From: Zygnema cylindricum
Lineage: Eukaryota > Streptophyta > Zygnematophyceae > Zygnematales > Zygnemataceae
Direction of reading: 5' to 3'
Assembly: GCA_037447655.1 (NCBI GenBank)
Contig: JBBHKE010000667.1
Span: 124,001-188,000, forward strand
Length of the DNA: 64,000 nt
A program made the position numbers and the translations under genes. The number at the start of each line of letters is the position of its first letter. The stretch's first letter is position 1. Shown one piece after another: positions 1-11,741 of this stretch. The notes under the pieces were generated by a model. The model was not told where the DNA came from. It saw only the letters and a program-made list of their open reading frames with translations, and did not search any database.

Positions 1-106
1 AGTAGCCGTTAGCTCTAGCCGTTATGTCTAGAACAGATATTACGATATATAGGGTTTGACAAATATATAAATCGTTAAATGTAGATTAATCCGTTTAACG
101 GCTAAA
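1..106. repeat. Partial Copia-type LTR-like sequence cut by the window edge and a gap
   Basis: This stretch resembles part of the Copia LTR at about 31525-31640. Both have a gtagcc...gccgtta block followed by an atatagggttt block and an A/T-rich tail. The match is by eye and imperfect, and both ends are missing, one at the window start and one at the N gap. It is probably a fragment of an LTR of the same superfamily. Orientation and length cannot be fixed. Confidence 0.35.
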
Positions 107-116
107 NNNNNNNNNN
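107..116. other. Assembly gap (10 N)
   Basis: Ten N bases. Sequence on the two sides need not be truly adjacent. The 117-400 stretch after it holds no recognisable gene. Confidence 0.99.
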
Positions 117-403
117 AAAGTTTTATAGTAGAGGAGGAAAGTTTTATGAGCAAGTTAGTACTGACATCCTATAAAAACATGCGAGGCACGGAGCGTACAA
201 AAATATCCTACAGTCATGATTGAACGAGTATTTTGAAAGGAGGAGATGATATTTTGAAAGCAGAGAATTTATGTAAATTCAAAATTTAAAAAGTACAAGA
301 CAAATCCGCGTGTACAATTTATTAGTCTCATATGTAGCGTTATTACCGTAGTCGATTTTCGTATGGTTGAAAGTGAAACTCTGTACTTCTCAATGTTGAT
401 TAA

Positions 404-1112
404 GGGCGTGTCCCCATGTAACCGATATTTTGAAACGTTATTTTGGAATTTAGCGCTGATTTTACGGTGTACTTTTCAAAGTATGCCTATGTCAATCATT
501 TCTTGCGCGTTCATTATTTTAAATATATATGGCAGTTGTACACGTCGCCAATACTTGCGACACCTGTAGACGCCAACAAACTGCTTATATTTGTAGACGC
601 CAACAATCTCGGAACAAACTGCGGACATTTGTACGCCGCAAATAGCTCCTGACATACTGGGACAATTATGAATGCCAATTGTCATTTGTTGATGCCCACA
701 CGTGAACGACATAAGCAATCGCCTACGTCTACAAAATGACATTTGTAGACGCCCACAAGTGGACAACATAAGCAAACGGACAAACAAATATTTCTCGTGT
801 ATTCTCCCAACTACAAAAAAACAAATGAAAAATTTTGACGCGTGCAATCCAGGCTTTCTATTCGTCAATAAGGTAGTATTTTGATTAAAAGTAGGTCGCG
901 ATTTGATTTCAGTGCAAGTGTGAAGATGAGCTGGAAGTGGGTCGCGATGATAATACTGCCAAATCGCCGTACCTTTCAAGTTCCATGATGACGCAAAATG
1001 TATTTGAGTTTTTGCCGATTTTTCGTACGGCGTAATATTTTCAAGTAGGAAGTCCCATTTTTTGTGTAAACAGCGGGAAAAAACCCTTACTTGAACACAT
1101 GGGGATACACCC
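404..1112. mobile_element. Harbinger/Tourist-like non-autonomous element, copy 1
   Basis: The left end reads GGGCGTGTCCCCATGT and the right end ACATGGGGATACACCC, which form terminal inverted repeats with a few mismatches. The element is flanked by taa on both sides (401-403 and 1113-1115). GG-starting termini and a 3-bp TAA/TTA duplication are the hallmark of PIF/Harbinger elements. The interior holds tandem copies of a roughly 40-bp motif containing tgtagacgccaac and aactgcggacattt. No transposase is visible, so it would depend on an autonomous relative. It is homologous over most of its length to the element at 1177-1999. Confidence 0.65.
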
Positions 1113-1176
1113 TAACTCTCCTCGCGGATGTATGTATTTGGTTATATTGAATTCCGTACTCTCTAATGTGGATTAA

Positions 1177-1999
1177 GGGCGTGTTCCCATGTAACCAAAA
1201 CTTTGAAACGTTACTTTGGATTTTAGCGCAGATTTTACGGTGTACTTTTCAAACTGTGCCTATGTCAATCGTTACATGCGCCAGCATTACTTCGAATATG
1301 TGACAGTTATAGACGTAGCCAATATCTTGCGAGACCTGTAGACGCCAACAAACTGCGGACATTTGTAGACGCTAACGAGCTCTGGACAAACTGCGGACAT
1401 TTGTACACTATAACGAGCTCCGGACATACTGCGGACATTTGTCGACGCCAACGAGCTCTTAACATTTGTAGACGCCCACACATGGACAATATAAGCAATC
1501 ACATACGTCTACAAAAGGGTGTACATTTTTGTAGTGAGTGTCATTGAATGTTCAGCGTGACATTGTAGACGTCGGGCTTTCTTTCATTGCCATGTGCGTA
1601 GTTCTGGCGGATCCTTTCCGGCAGCTTGTCGGTACAACCAAACAAACAGACGGATTGTTTGCAAACTGACAAAAAACTTTATTTTCGTGTACTCACCCAA
1701 CTGCAAAAAAAAATTGAAAACGTTTGACGCGTGTAAACCTGGTTTTCTATTCGTTTATAAGGTAGTATTTGATTAAAATCAGATCGCGATTTGATTCGAG
1801 TGCAAGTGTGAAGATGAGCTAGAAAGGGTCGCGATGAAAATCACGCCGAATTGTCCTACCTTCCAAGTTCTAACATGAAGCAAAATGTACTTGTGTTTTT
1901 GCCCATTTTTCGTACGGCGTAATATTTTCTCGTTGGAAGTCCCATTTTTTGTGAAAACAACGAAAAAAAACCCTTACTTGAACACATGGGAACACGCCC
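1177..1999. mobile_element. Harbinger/Tourist-like non-autonomous element, copy 2
   Basis: The ends are GGGCGTGTTCCCATGT and ACATGGGAACACGCCC, a perfect 16-bp inverted pair. The left flank is taa (1174-1176) and the right flank gaa, so the target duplication is mutated or slightly different. The body parallels copy 1 (same order: tacggtgtacttttcaa block, tandem tgtagacgcc units, cgtacggcgtaatattttc block). This copy is about 110 bp longer because it has more internal repeat units. Short open frames here only reflect the repeats. Confidence 0.65.
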
Positions 2000-2225
2000 G
2001 AACTCTTCGCAAGAAATTGTGTACGCTCGTGATCTAGATTAACTCTCCCCCAAAATGTTCATCCATTTTAAAATATTTATGTTTTTAAACGTACGAAAAT
2101 ATGGCGTCGTCTAACACTTCAATTGATATTTTGTACGTTTGACCGTACATGAGCATTAATACACGTAAGCTTGGACGCAAATTATTTTAATAGAGTATAT
2201 AAAATACATGTTTTATTTTCAAACT

Positions 2226-2374
2226 TACACCGTGAATCGCTATTAGTGTTCAAAAATAATTCGTGTGAAGGAACAATTAGTGTTATTAACCCTATTTAAT
2301 GTTTAAGGGCCCAATGCCAACAAAACAATAACGCTAATTTATACACCTAACACTAATTTCGATACATGTTCCTA
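2226..2374. repeat. Degenerate terminal sequence related to the MITE at 58637
   Basis: The sequence ccgtgaatcgctattagtgtt near 2229 closely matches the terminus of the 217-bp MITE at 58637-58853. A weaker inverted counterpart, aacactaatttcgatacatg, lies near 2350. This is probably an old, diverged copy of the same family, next to the left end of the hAT element. Boundaries are approximate. Confidence 0.35.
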
Positions 2375-2386
2375 TAATGTAGCCGC

Positions 2387-2525
2387 TAGTGTTGGGTATC
2401 GGGTAGTTTCATATCGCGATAATCTCAAGATTCGATATATCGAATATCGATCGAGGAAAGTCTTTGATATATCGTACCGCGACCAACATAAATTCGCAAT
2501 ATATATCGCGATATATTAAATTATA
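2387..2525. repeat. hAT left terminus with CGATATATCG-type palindromes
   Basis: Within about 130 bp of the terminus there are repeated tatcgcgata, cgatatatcg and atatcgcgatatat motifs, ending in a (ta)n tract near 2523-2540. hAT transposases bind short subterminal repeats, so this cluster is the likely binding region. That role is inferred from the family; only the motif density is seen. Confidence 0.7.
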
Positions 2526-2927
2526 TATATATATATATATTTTTTTTAATATGTTGTTTTAGCGATAACGACAATTTTTTTGAAACACGACGTATGACGT
2601 GATTTTCGTTTCATTACTTAAAAGGTAATGCCACAAAATGTAACGGACGCAAAAGTACTAATACTGAAATACTAATACATATAGTTACTTATTTAGTGCG
2701 AACTTCGGTACAGAACTTCACATATGAAAACTTGAAACCTACAATAATTTAGTCAAAGTATGATATGAAAAAAAAATCTGCCGACTGTTCGTTTCAGGCA
2801 GGAAGGCAGTAATACCTACCAATTTGCAATCTGCAATCTGCAGGCAAATTAGTAGCAATAAATACATTAGTACTTATCCATTTCCAGCGATTAATATTGT
2901 GCAAAGGTTACAATTTTTGTTTTCTCC

Positions 2928-5104
2928 ATGGATTCCCAAAAGATAGGAGGCAGCATGGGAGGTGAAGAGAATAATGACACTGAACTGCTTCCAGATATGG
3001 AAACAGTAGAGTTAAAAAATTTATCGGAAATTGCAGATCAGTTTAGGGAAGCAAAAAAGGTTGTTCCGAAAGGAGTAAATTCAAAAGTTTGGCATCATTT
3101 CAAAATCCCAAAACTTTTTGTAATCATTGTTCCATGCCTGTTGCGAGGGGGAAGTCAATGAGTCCTACCAATTTACTATCTCATTTAAAGGTTCATCCTA
3201 AAAAGTTATTTGTAGGTGATAGGTTGAAAGAAATTGAAGAAAAACGAGGGGCTTTGGAGGATTTCGTACAGCGAGGATCAGCAACATCCTTCAAAGATAG
3301 GCTCATTCGGTGGATAGTGTTAGACTACCAGCCACTAAGTGTGGTGGAGAGCCCTGAATTTTGAGAGATGATCAAGGGCTTGGCGCCAAAGGTGGCGATA
3401 CCAGATCGACGTGGAATAATATCGAGAATGGAGGAGATCGAAATAAAGGTTCGTCTAAGTTTAGGGAAACTCTTGGAAGGTGAAACTTTGAGCGTTACCA
3501 TGGACACATGGACTTCTTTATCAAATGAATCCTATTGTTCTATGACGGCTCACTTTATCAACTCAGAATGGGAACTTCAAAATGTTTGCTTAGGTTGCTC
3601 TCCATTTCTTGGTAGCCATACAGCAGAAGCAATCGGTGATAAATTTAAGGAAATGTTAGGAGGATATAGTATTTCCAAGAAATCGGTGGCTGTTTGAGTT
3701 ACGGATACAGCGGCTGTTTTTTTAAAAGCAGGGAAATCCATGTCTTGTGATTGGCATGGTTGTATGGATCATTTGTTGGAGCTAGTTACGGGAAAGTTTT
3801 TTAATGGTCTAAGTGTTACACAACATTTGAAAAGTGCATACAATCTTGTGGGATTTTTTCGAAGCTCATCGAGAGCAACTAATATCCTTAAAAATGTTGC
3901 AAGTGAAATAAAGTGGAAGGTTTTAACACCGGATGTAGCCACTAGGTGGTGGTCCACATACTCCATGCTCACTTCGATTTTGCATTTGAAAATTCCGTTA
4001 AAGGCACTTATGACAACAATTGTACCACTAAATGCGAGGTTTAGTGAAGAGTCTTGGATGGTCATCGAGAGAGGTGTTGTTATTTTAAAACCTTTTATGG
4101 TTGCACAACGTGTGTTAGAAGGGGAAAAGTATGTGACTTTGAGTTGGGTGCCGGTAATTGTCCACTCACTACTGAAGGGACTCAAAAAAGTAGTGGAAGA
4201 CACATCAAGTGGTTCATGTGATGATTTGGCGATTAACGCAATTGCGGAGACGATGCTAACCGTTTTTGAGACACGATTCGGCACCTTTGAGTTAAAAACT
4301 CTACCGATGAAAATGTTCATTGCTTGTGCACTTGATCCAAGGACGAAAACCCTAGGATTTTTATCACCTCTAGAGGTAGATAGGGTATAGCAAGAGATTG
4401 TGAACATGATGTTGGGTAAATTTGACATTAATGCCGAATTGATTGAAAATTGTGAGGGTGGTAGTGAAGGGTTGTTGATGGAAATCGGAAACAACTCAAA
4501 TGAAAAAGGTGTGGATGAACTTGATGACGATGATGAGGATGACATCTTCAAAGCATTACAAAAAGATCATCCCATTTCCATGTCTTCGGTAAAAGATTCC
4601 GTTCTAAACCCTTCGAACACGGAAGTAACTCGAGATGAGGTTAAGGTTCATATGCTTCACGAAGTTCAACTTTACAAAGGAAGAAGTGTTTTGGAACATT
4701 CGGAACACAATCGGGGAAACCCATTAAAGTGGTGGGACGAAAAGAAAAATTTGTTTTCCACATTGAGCTCTTTGGCTCGTATAATTCTAGCTATACTGGC
4801 CACTTCGGCTCCTTCCGAGCGAATATTTTCCATTGGCGGTCAAGTCAACACGGTCAAGCGAAACAGGTTGTCTCCGGAATTGGTTGAAAGACTTATTTTC
4901 CTCAAAGGTTCTTCGAAAGCAACGGAATCGCTCATCAATATTCGCGATGATAAAGAAAATAATATTGAAATGGAGGAAAACATTAACGACAACGAGAACA
5001 ATAAAGTTGTTGCTAAGAAACATCGGAAAGGAACGGTAAAGGAAATTGGAGATTGGTGGAATAATATATCCAACAAAATGATTTTACAAAATTATGTTTT
5101 TTAG
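2928..5104 (+). pseudogene. hAT-family transposase, BED finger to C-terminal dimerisation domain, broken
   Basis: The first coding segment (2928-3161) runs to about 3105 and then needs a one-base shift into the frame used from 3089 to 5104. The protein shows a BED-type zinc finger (FCNHC, then SHLKVH), the hAT core with VTMDTWTS and WHGCMDHLLEL, and the C-terminal dimerisation block with NPLKWWDE and ATSAPSERIFS. The last is a highly conserved hAT signature. In the second frame there are three in-frame stops: TGA at 3362, TGA at 3695 and TAG at 4388. All could have arisen by C-to-T change from CGA or CAG. An acidic low-complexity stretch (DELDDDDEDD) lies near 4515. The gene is therefore dead but still well recognisable. 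It is flanked by the inverted termini of its own element. Confidence 0.9.
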
Positions 5105-5379
5105 GGAAGATTTGTAGGGTGCACGGTTATGATTGTTTGATTGTCAGTTTATTAGTTTGAGAAACATTAGATAATTTTGATTTGGATTTCGAATATTGGG
5201 AAATTGGAAAATTAGAAAATTTTGATTTTGGGATTATGGGATAATTACGTGTTTGAATGTTGGAAATGTTGGATTATTCGCAAAACATGGACATGCCGGA
5301 GTTTCAAACCTCAAGGAATTTGATTTTTAATTTGAATAATTGCATTTTTATTTTTATAATTTTTATTTCTTTTTTTATT

Positions 5380-5935
5380 AAATACTATTTGAAGTGTATA
5401 AAATGTGAATTTTAATTCTTGTTTTTAGGGGTGTTTTTTTGAAGTGTTTGAAATGTGATTTTTGAATTTTATTTTTATGAATTATTTTATGAAGTGTACA
5501 AAATTAGAATTTTTATTATTATTTTTATGAATTATTTTATGAAGTGTACAAAATGATAATTTTTATTATTATTTTTATGAATTATTTTATGAAATATACA
5601 TAATGAGAATTTTTATTGATATTTTTATTTATTAATTTTTGAAGTGTATAAAATGTGATATTTTATTATTATTTTTACTCAATAATTTATGAAGTGTACA
5701 AAATGAGAATTATTATTATTATTTTTATTCATTATTTTATGAAGTGTATAAAATGTGAGTTTTTATTCTTATTTTTATTAATCATTAAATGAAGTGTACA
5801 AAATGTGAGTTTGTAACATTATTTTAATTTTTTTAACGTGTATAAAAGGTGAAAAATTATTCTTATTATTATTAATTATTTTTTGAAGTGTACAAGTTGT
5901 AAAATCTTATTCTTATTTTTATTTTTATTAATTGG
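5380..5935. repeat. AT-rich tandem repeat, about 60-bp unit, inside the hAT element
   Basis: About nine degenerate units share gaagtgtacaaaatg followed by an attatttttat-rich spacer. The unit length varies from roughly 50 to 63 bp. The array begins shortly after the transposase stop codon. No coding potential is visible. Confidence 0.8.
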
Positions 5936-5944
5936 AGTAACTAG

Positions 5945-6510
5945 TGTCCTCAGCTAGTACAATTGGCAGCAGCAGTAGCACTGCCAGCAGTTAGTACTAC
6001 TGCCAGCAGCTAGTACTACTGGCAGCACTAATACTACTGGCAGCACTAGTACTACTGCCAGCAGCTAGTACTACTGGCAGCACTAATACTACTGGCAGCT
6101 GCAGTACTACTGCCAGCAGCTAGTACTACTGGCAGCACTAATACTACTGGCAGCACTAGTACTACTGCCAGCAGCTAGTACTACTGGCAGCACTAATACT
6201 ACTGGCAGCTGCAATACTACTGGCAGCTGCAGTACTACTGCCAGCAGCTAGTACTACTGGCAGCACTAGTACTACTGCCAGCAGCTAGTACTACTGGAAG
6301 CACTAATACTACTGGCAGCTGCAGTAGTACTGCCAGCAGGTAGTACTACTGGCAGCACTAGTACTACTGGCAGCAGCTAGTACTACTGGCAGCACTAATA
6401 CTACTGGCAGCTGCAGTAGTACTGCCAGCAGCTAGTACTACTGGCAGCAGCAATAGCAATGCCAGCAGCTAGTCTCACTGGCAGCAGCAAAAGCACAAAT
6501 GGCAGCAGCA
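5945..6510. repeat. Minisatellite of tactactggcagc units inside the hAT element
   Basis: Short units of about 18 bp (agtactactggcagcact and variants with tgccagcagc or ctgcagtact) alternate in higher-order groups of about 55 bp for more than 550 bp. The repeat is rich in CAG/CTG trinucleotides and contains local inverted motifs (ctggcag/ctgccag). It lies between the transposase gene and the right terminus, so it is carried by the transposon. Confidence 0.9.
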
Positions 6511-6778
6511 ATAGCACAAATGCTTACGGTACAGCTATGGACATGAAAAAAAATCCTCTCAATTTTCAGTTTCCAATCATTTTTTTGTTTCCAAAACCAC
6601 TTTGTTTTCGTTTCTCAGTTTTTGGTTCTCAGTTAATCAATTAACAATTTCCGATTCGCAGTTTTCGGTTCACAGTCTAGGTGAAAAGAAAAAAAAAAAC
6701 ATCCTCCCCCACTTTCACACCTGTCCTTCTCTTCTTTAAAAAATTGACTAGCAATTTTTTTTTTTTTTTAAAGAAGCC

Positions 6779-6909
6779 TCGATATATCGGCGATACGATA
6801 TATCGCGATAATTTCAAATTCGATATATCGAAGCGATATATCGAATATTGGGTACCTGAAATTCGATATATATCGAATATCGGCAATGGGTCCTCGATAC
6901 CCAACACTT
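6779..6909. repeat. hAT right terminus with CGATATATCG-type palindromes
   Basis: This is the mirror of the left end: cgatatatcg occurs several times (near 6780, 6792, 6821, 6834), with atatatcgaatatcgg close to the terminus and CGATACCCAACACTT at the very end. It supports the element boundaries and a subterminal transposase-binding region. Confidence 0.7.
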
Positions 6910-6917
6910 GTAGCCGC

Positions 6918-9007
6918 TATAGGTTGTGTTCACATAGTCGGCGTTTGAACATGTGAGAACAAGTTGGCATTATGTATTCCTGTCATTATATTGTTACTAA
7001 CTTTGAGGGTGCTCTCTTGTGACAACGCCACTCATTTTCTCGTCTCAACATCGTTATTTAACACTTTTTCTGTAGGTTTGAACTTAAAAACAAAAAAAAA
7101 AGCATAGGTTGGCACAATTTAAACACTACACTATTTCAAAATTGCCCAAATTATAGTCATTGGCATTAATAACACCGTATATATATTAGCATCAAGAAAA
7201 AAATATAATCATTAATTATATTTTGGGTTCGTGTGTGAAGTTTTGAGAGCACCAAACTAATGTTAATGACAGTAATAGTAATTAACGATGTAATTTTGTA
7301 GCCAAACGAACAATTTCAATCTTTTCTTTATCTGTTTTCATTATTTGTTATTTGTCTTTTATCGTTTTGTATTTTTCATTGATCTCATGTTAATTTTTTG
7401 TTATTTTTCCTTTTTGTCTTTTAGTTCCAAACTTATGTTGCATCGTTTTTATTATTAACTTATTATTTGCCCATGTATTTTCTATATATATATATATATA
7501 TTTTTATATTTTTATCAAGACATTAACATCTTTTTTTGTTTTATTTTTGTTAAACGAAATTCTGTTTGTACACGTATGTTTTGTTACAAATTATGGAATG
7601 CGTTTTGTTTATTTGTTGTGGCGTACATGGATGAAATTTTGTTTGTCAATATATAATTAAAAGTTTAACAAGCTAATCTAATTGCGTAACTCGTTTGTAA
7701 AATGGAATATAACACCTTTACTGTTTGTTAAAAATTAAGTTTTTTTTAATTCTCTTTATAAATTATTTATTCTAATTATCATTCAGCATTTGTTTTTGTT
7801 TAATGTTTTCTTATGATTACCTTTGATTTTGTATGCACGCACTAATTGTAGATGTAAATGGTTTGCGTTTTGTTTGTTTAATCATGGCATTTTGTTTATT
7901 TTTAAATGAATAATTAAATATGTATTACGTTTACACAACAATTTAAATTACTAGAGTGTAATTGTCTAATATATTTTATACAATGTAAAACAAAAAAAGA
8001 CTAAAAAACGATTGATGTCCATTGCTTGAAGTTAAATTTTCAATCATTCGTTTTGCGGTTATCAAAAGAAAGAAAAGCAAAGTATAACTATTTTTAGATT
8101 TTGCATGTTTTTTTTCAAATGCGTTTCTACATTATCAATGTTGCTTTAAATTATTACAAAATTACGGACGTAATGAATGTATATGTATATACATATATAT
8201 GCATGTGTTGTCCATAGCCTATTTCAACCATGGATTACTCACGGAAGCACCCACAAACTACCTCAAAAATAGTTCTGTTTCAAACAGCACATATTACTCC
8301 ACAATGAAACAGAATCTCCTCAAACAGCACCAATATGCAGTATACCATTTACAGCGTAAACTCCCAAAGTTACAGCCAAATCCACCAAGGAATCTATAAG
8401 ATATAAGCTCTAGAGTTTCCCAAAAATAGCTGACAGCTTCACAAACTTACCACTTAGACTGCTCACATAATTTTACAAAGATAATGGAATACAATGAAAC
8501 ATCTCACACATATAGATTCTATATCATAAAAAAACTCCACAAAGTTTCACATGAATGTAACAAACAAAGTGATCACACCAACAGGTCAAAGATGCAGAAA
8601 ATAGTTTGCCATTGCTTTGATTAACTTGACTGTGATACATAAAATAATCTAAGTCCTGCAAGTTATACTCAGACTACTAAATGTACGGAGGCATACCAGC
8701 CGTACTGTATCTACTCAAATAAACTAATTAGTCAAAAGGACAAACCTCTGTTTTACAGAAATATTTACACCGCACTCTTCGTATGTCAAAAACCAAGCTA
8801 CTGCTAAGCAACTACTAAGCTACCTCTACCGTACAATCATCATTACTCGAATTCTATCCTATTCATATTATCTCCAGCTACGCTAGCTGCGCTATCCGTA
8901 CGGATCATAAAAATAGCTGCAGCTGCGTTGACTTAACTGCGTCGCAGCTCCGCCGTACCGGCGACGCCTATTTCAGTATTTTGTTTTGACATTTGACATA
9001 TAGGATC
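6918..9007. other. AT-rich intergenic DNA without a recognisable gene
   Basis: About 2.1 kb of low-GC sequence with poly(T) and (ta)n runs (for example 7481-7500 and 8178-8200). The short open frames do not resemble known proteins and have low-complexity composition. I see no RNA gene and no transposon terminus. Confidence 0.6.
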
Positions 9008-10230
9008 TGTCATGCCCCAAGACGTCGGCGGGTATTATTGCTGATTCTTATTCTAATTGGGGTATAAGGGAATAATACAGGTCGGTGGCGGAGTGTTCAG
9101 TTGAAGTACTGACGGAACTAAGGTCGTATCTTTTAACCGTCATGGAAATAGATTTTGGTACGACATCGGGTTTCGCAAATACGGACAGCTCGAAACCTGA
9201 CATCTTATGTTCTCCAACGGTTACATAACTGACACATGTCTAAGTCGTGAACCCTTGGAGGTTCATGCATTATTTTTGTAGCGTAGGGAGGGTTTTTATC
9301 CTCGAGGTGTAGATGTAAGGCTTTCTGAGGCGGCCACGTAGCAGCCACCTCTAGAAACTGGCAGTGTTTGTACATAGAAAGCTGCTTGCTCAAAGACATG
9401 CAGGAATTAGTGTAGCTGTAGGATAGGCAACAACATAGGATAAAGGCCATGTGGCCGCATTAGATTAGTCACAAATTACAACATGGGAATCCAACATTAG
9501 AGAGTTGTCGTTTTCCGGCAAACTACATTATCGGGATTTGTCGAACCTTTTCTTGCTTCCTTTTCAGTTAGCCTTGCTCGGCGACATATTTAGGATTAGT
9601 TGGTTGTTGAGTGAGGGTTTCTCTTTTCTAGATCCTTAGTCTCTTCCCTAGCCTTGTCTTTGAGCTTTTCAGAGATCTCTTTCTGTACTAGTCCTTACCT
9701 AATCTACCGGCGCAAGCCAGCCTGCAAGGTTTCCCTCCAGACTGTGTTTCACTTGTCGTGCTCTGCAAATCGTGGAGTGTGAATCTTGCGTGTATTATTG
9801 TTGTTGCACGATTTTTGTTGTCTGTCTTATTTTTCCGCTGGCTTTGGAAGTTCCAGTTTTCTCGGAGGTCTCCGCCGGTTAAGGAGAGTTTGCTATTTGG
9901 CAGTTGGACTCTTGTAGGGAATATTGAAGACTTCAGGGCCTAGTGGCTGTCGCAAATATTCCTCTGTTGTAATTTGTTTTTAATTTCTAATTTTCTTTAT
10001 CCTGGGTGTGGATTAGTTTCTTTATTTCTAGTTTATTTTAAATTGTTCATTTATACTTTTCGTCATTTCTTGTGTCAATTGTTTTCTTGCTATTTAGTTA
10101 TTGTGATTGGTTTTTTTTTCGAGCCTAGTGGTTTTCGTTGGATTGCTTTAATCTGTTTTTATCTTCAACCTTTACGGTTTCGTTGCTAGTGGGCTGTGAG
10201 TTGGATATTTAAATCCGGTATAGTGTCATC
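9008..10230 (+). repeat. Gypsy 5' LTR and leader (start firm, end uncertain)
   Basis: From 9008 to about 9965 this matches 23495-24121 plus 29965-30286, which together are the interrupted 3' LTR. Shared landmarks are gggtattattgctgattctt, gaatccaacatt and tagtccttacctaatctacc. Beyond 9965 the 3' copy is truncated, so the true LTR end (expected CA) cannot be read. The text from about 10230 to 10679 is probably leader. Antisense open frames here are repeated only because the LTR is repeated. Confidence 0.75.
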
Positions 10231-10674
10231 TTTCTATCCATTTACCGGATTAACTCACTCAGAAAACCTAAAATACCTAAAAACTTATAATTAAAAAATA
10301 ATCATATCAAAAACCAAGAAAAAAAAATTATATATATTAAATTATATAAATTAGCTTGCATGAATTATCACATAAAATTATAACTGCTTTAATAGTTGGG
10401 AAGAACCTGGCTTAAAGCTGATACGCGTACCCTAACAGGCTACTAACTAATTTGGCATTTAGTTATGGTGTGATTCCGATAACTTGGAATAGGAGCACCG
10501 TGGGGAAATATTCAAGGTATCCTATTGGGTGCTATCGCTTCAAGTGAGCAACCAATCCTTGTGGGTGCAGGCGCGTTATAGGTTATCAAGCGCCCCTGGT
10601 TAGGGGGTAAGATATCTTGTAAAAGGCCACATTTTCTTTCCGTATAGGACATTATCGTTGCATGGTCCTAGTTT
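10231..10674 (+). other. Gypsy leader sequence upstream of the Copia insertion
   Basis: No gene is seen. The last bases before the Copia insertion (catggtcctagtttcttgt) resemble the ~42-bp leader repeat that resumes at 17123 (ttggccctgaatagtttctt). This indicates the Copia element landed inside that tandem array. I could not identify a gypsy primer-binding site with confidence. Confidence 0.5.
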
Positions 10675-10679
10675 CTTGT

Positions 10680-11726
10680 TGCAATTCTGTGTCCTCCATT
10701 GGACCACAGAATACAGGAAGCCTCTAGATAGTATTTAACTAACCCACTTTAAGCCACAACCACTGCTGCCCAAGAAGGCAAACTGACAATTTGACTGCAC
10801 CCCTGTGTAGCCTAGACTCCCCTGAGTCCGTAGAAAAAAGAATCACTGAAAACGGCCAACCAGGCGATAAGTTATAGGATGGCAAAGATGCCAATTTATA
10901 CAAACTCTCTGAGAGAGAGGACTATCTACCTAAATTTTCCTAAGTCCTAGTTTTTCCTAATTCCCTCTCACAGCTCCTATCTACTGCCTGTACGAACCAA
11001 TCACAAAACTGTATAGTACTAAAAAGTACTACTGCCGATGTACTTTCTGTACGGCCTCTGTACGACAAGGCCATAAGTGGACGCGTGTATACTTTCCACT
11101 CATCCGTACGTTCCTCGGAATTCCCGCGACCGAATGATGTCTCCCCACGTGGCGCCAGGTGATGCCACGTCACTAAATGCCAAAGTGACCACTCCGGGAT
11201 TTCGGCGATGATGTGCGCCGTTGGATTATATGCGAAACGTAATCTTGGCCGGAATAAATACTTGCGCGATATTTGTTCCGATGTAGAAATAAAATGCGTG
11301 GTATCCGTTTTGAATTAGCGTCGTACGACGTACTTTATAAAACTGTATATATGTACGCCGTAAACAGTTTTAGTTAAATGAACTTTATCCTTTCGAACTA
11401 AATATATATCTATCACATACCATAGCACTTAGCATTGGTCCTAGTCTATTAGGATAAAGCTGACCGCTACCGGACGATTTGACGAACCGCAGGTACCGGG
11501 ATCAAATCTCTGGTCCGTCAAGTATATTTTTAGTAACCTACTAAAAATAGTTGTCTGTTGAACTAAGGCAGCCATGGATCAACCTCTCTCTCATTCCTTC
11601 AGTGACTACAGCAAGTATGGGGGCTAGAGAGCGAAGGTGGAGGCAGGCTGTCCGTCCTTTTCTTTTTCCTTTTATAAAACCATATTTAAATCTAGAAAAT
11701 ACTCTAGAAATCTATAAATTTCAACA
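10680..11726 (-). repeat. 3' LTR of Copia element A
   Basis: It begins next to the polypurine tract at 11727 with TGTTGAAAT (minus strand) and ends at 10680 with ...GAATTGCA. Its last 20 bases contain the same ATG that starts Gag in the 5' LTR. It is about 99 percent identical to 16070-17117. Confidence 0.95.
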
Positions 11727-11741
11727 CTCCCCTTATTTTCT
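11727..11741 (-). other. Polypurine tract of Copia element A
   Basis: The minus-strand sequence AGAAAATAAGGGGAG lies directly against the TG of the 3' LTR and overlaps the pol stop codon region. It would prime plus-strand DNA synthesis. The same motif precedes the LTR of element D at 31261. Confidence 0.85.

Larger units (their letters stand above)
2387..6909 (+). mobile_element. hAT DNA transposon with 8-bp target-site duplication
   Basis: An identical 8-bp flank gtagccgc occurs at 2379-2386 and 6910-6917, the expected hAT target duplication. The left end is TAGTGTTGGGTATCG and the right end CGATACCCAACACTT, inverted repeats that fit the hAT terminal consensus except for the last base. Both ends carry many copies of the palindrome CGATATATCG. 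The interior encodes a hAT transposase (broken) and two large tandem arrays. The length is about 4.5 kb. The element is now probably immobile unless supplied with transposase in trans. Confidence 0.9.

Noticed and set aside
5945-6510. CRISPR-like array
   Set aside because: Units are contiguous with no unique spacers, in a eukaryotic transposon; it is a minisatellite.
9205-9450. Minus-strand open frame of 81 codons repeated at 23691-23924
   Set aside because: Both copies lie inside the gypsy LTRs; they are repeated because the LTR is repeated. No domain and opposite to the element.
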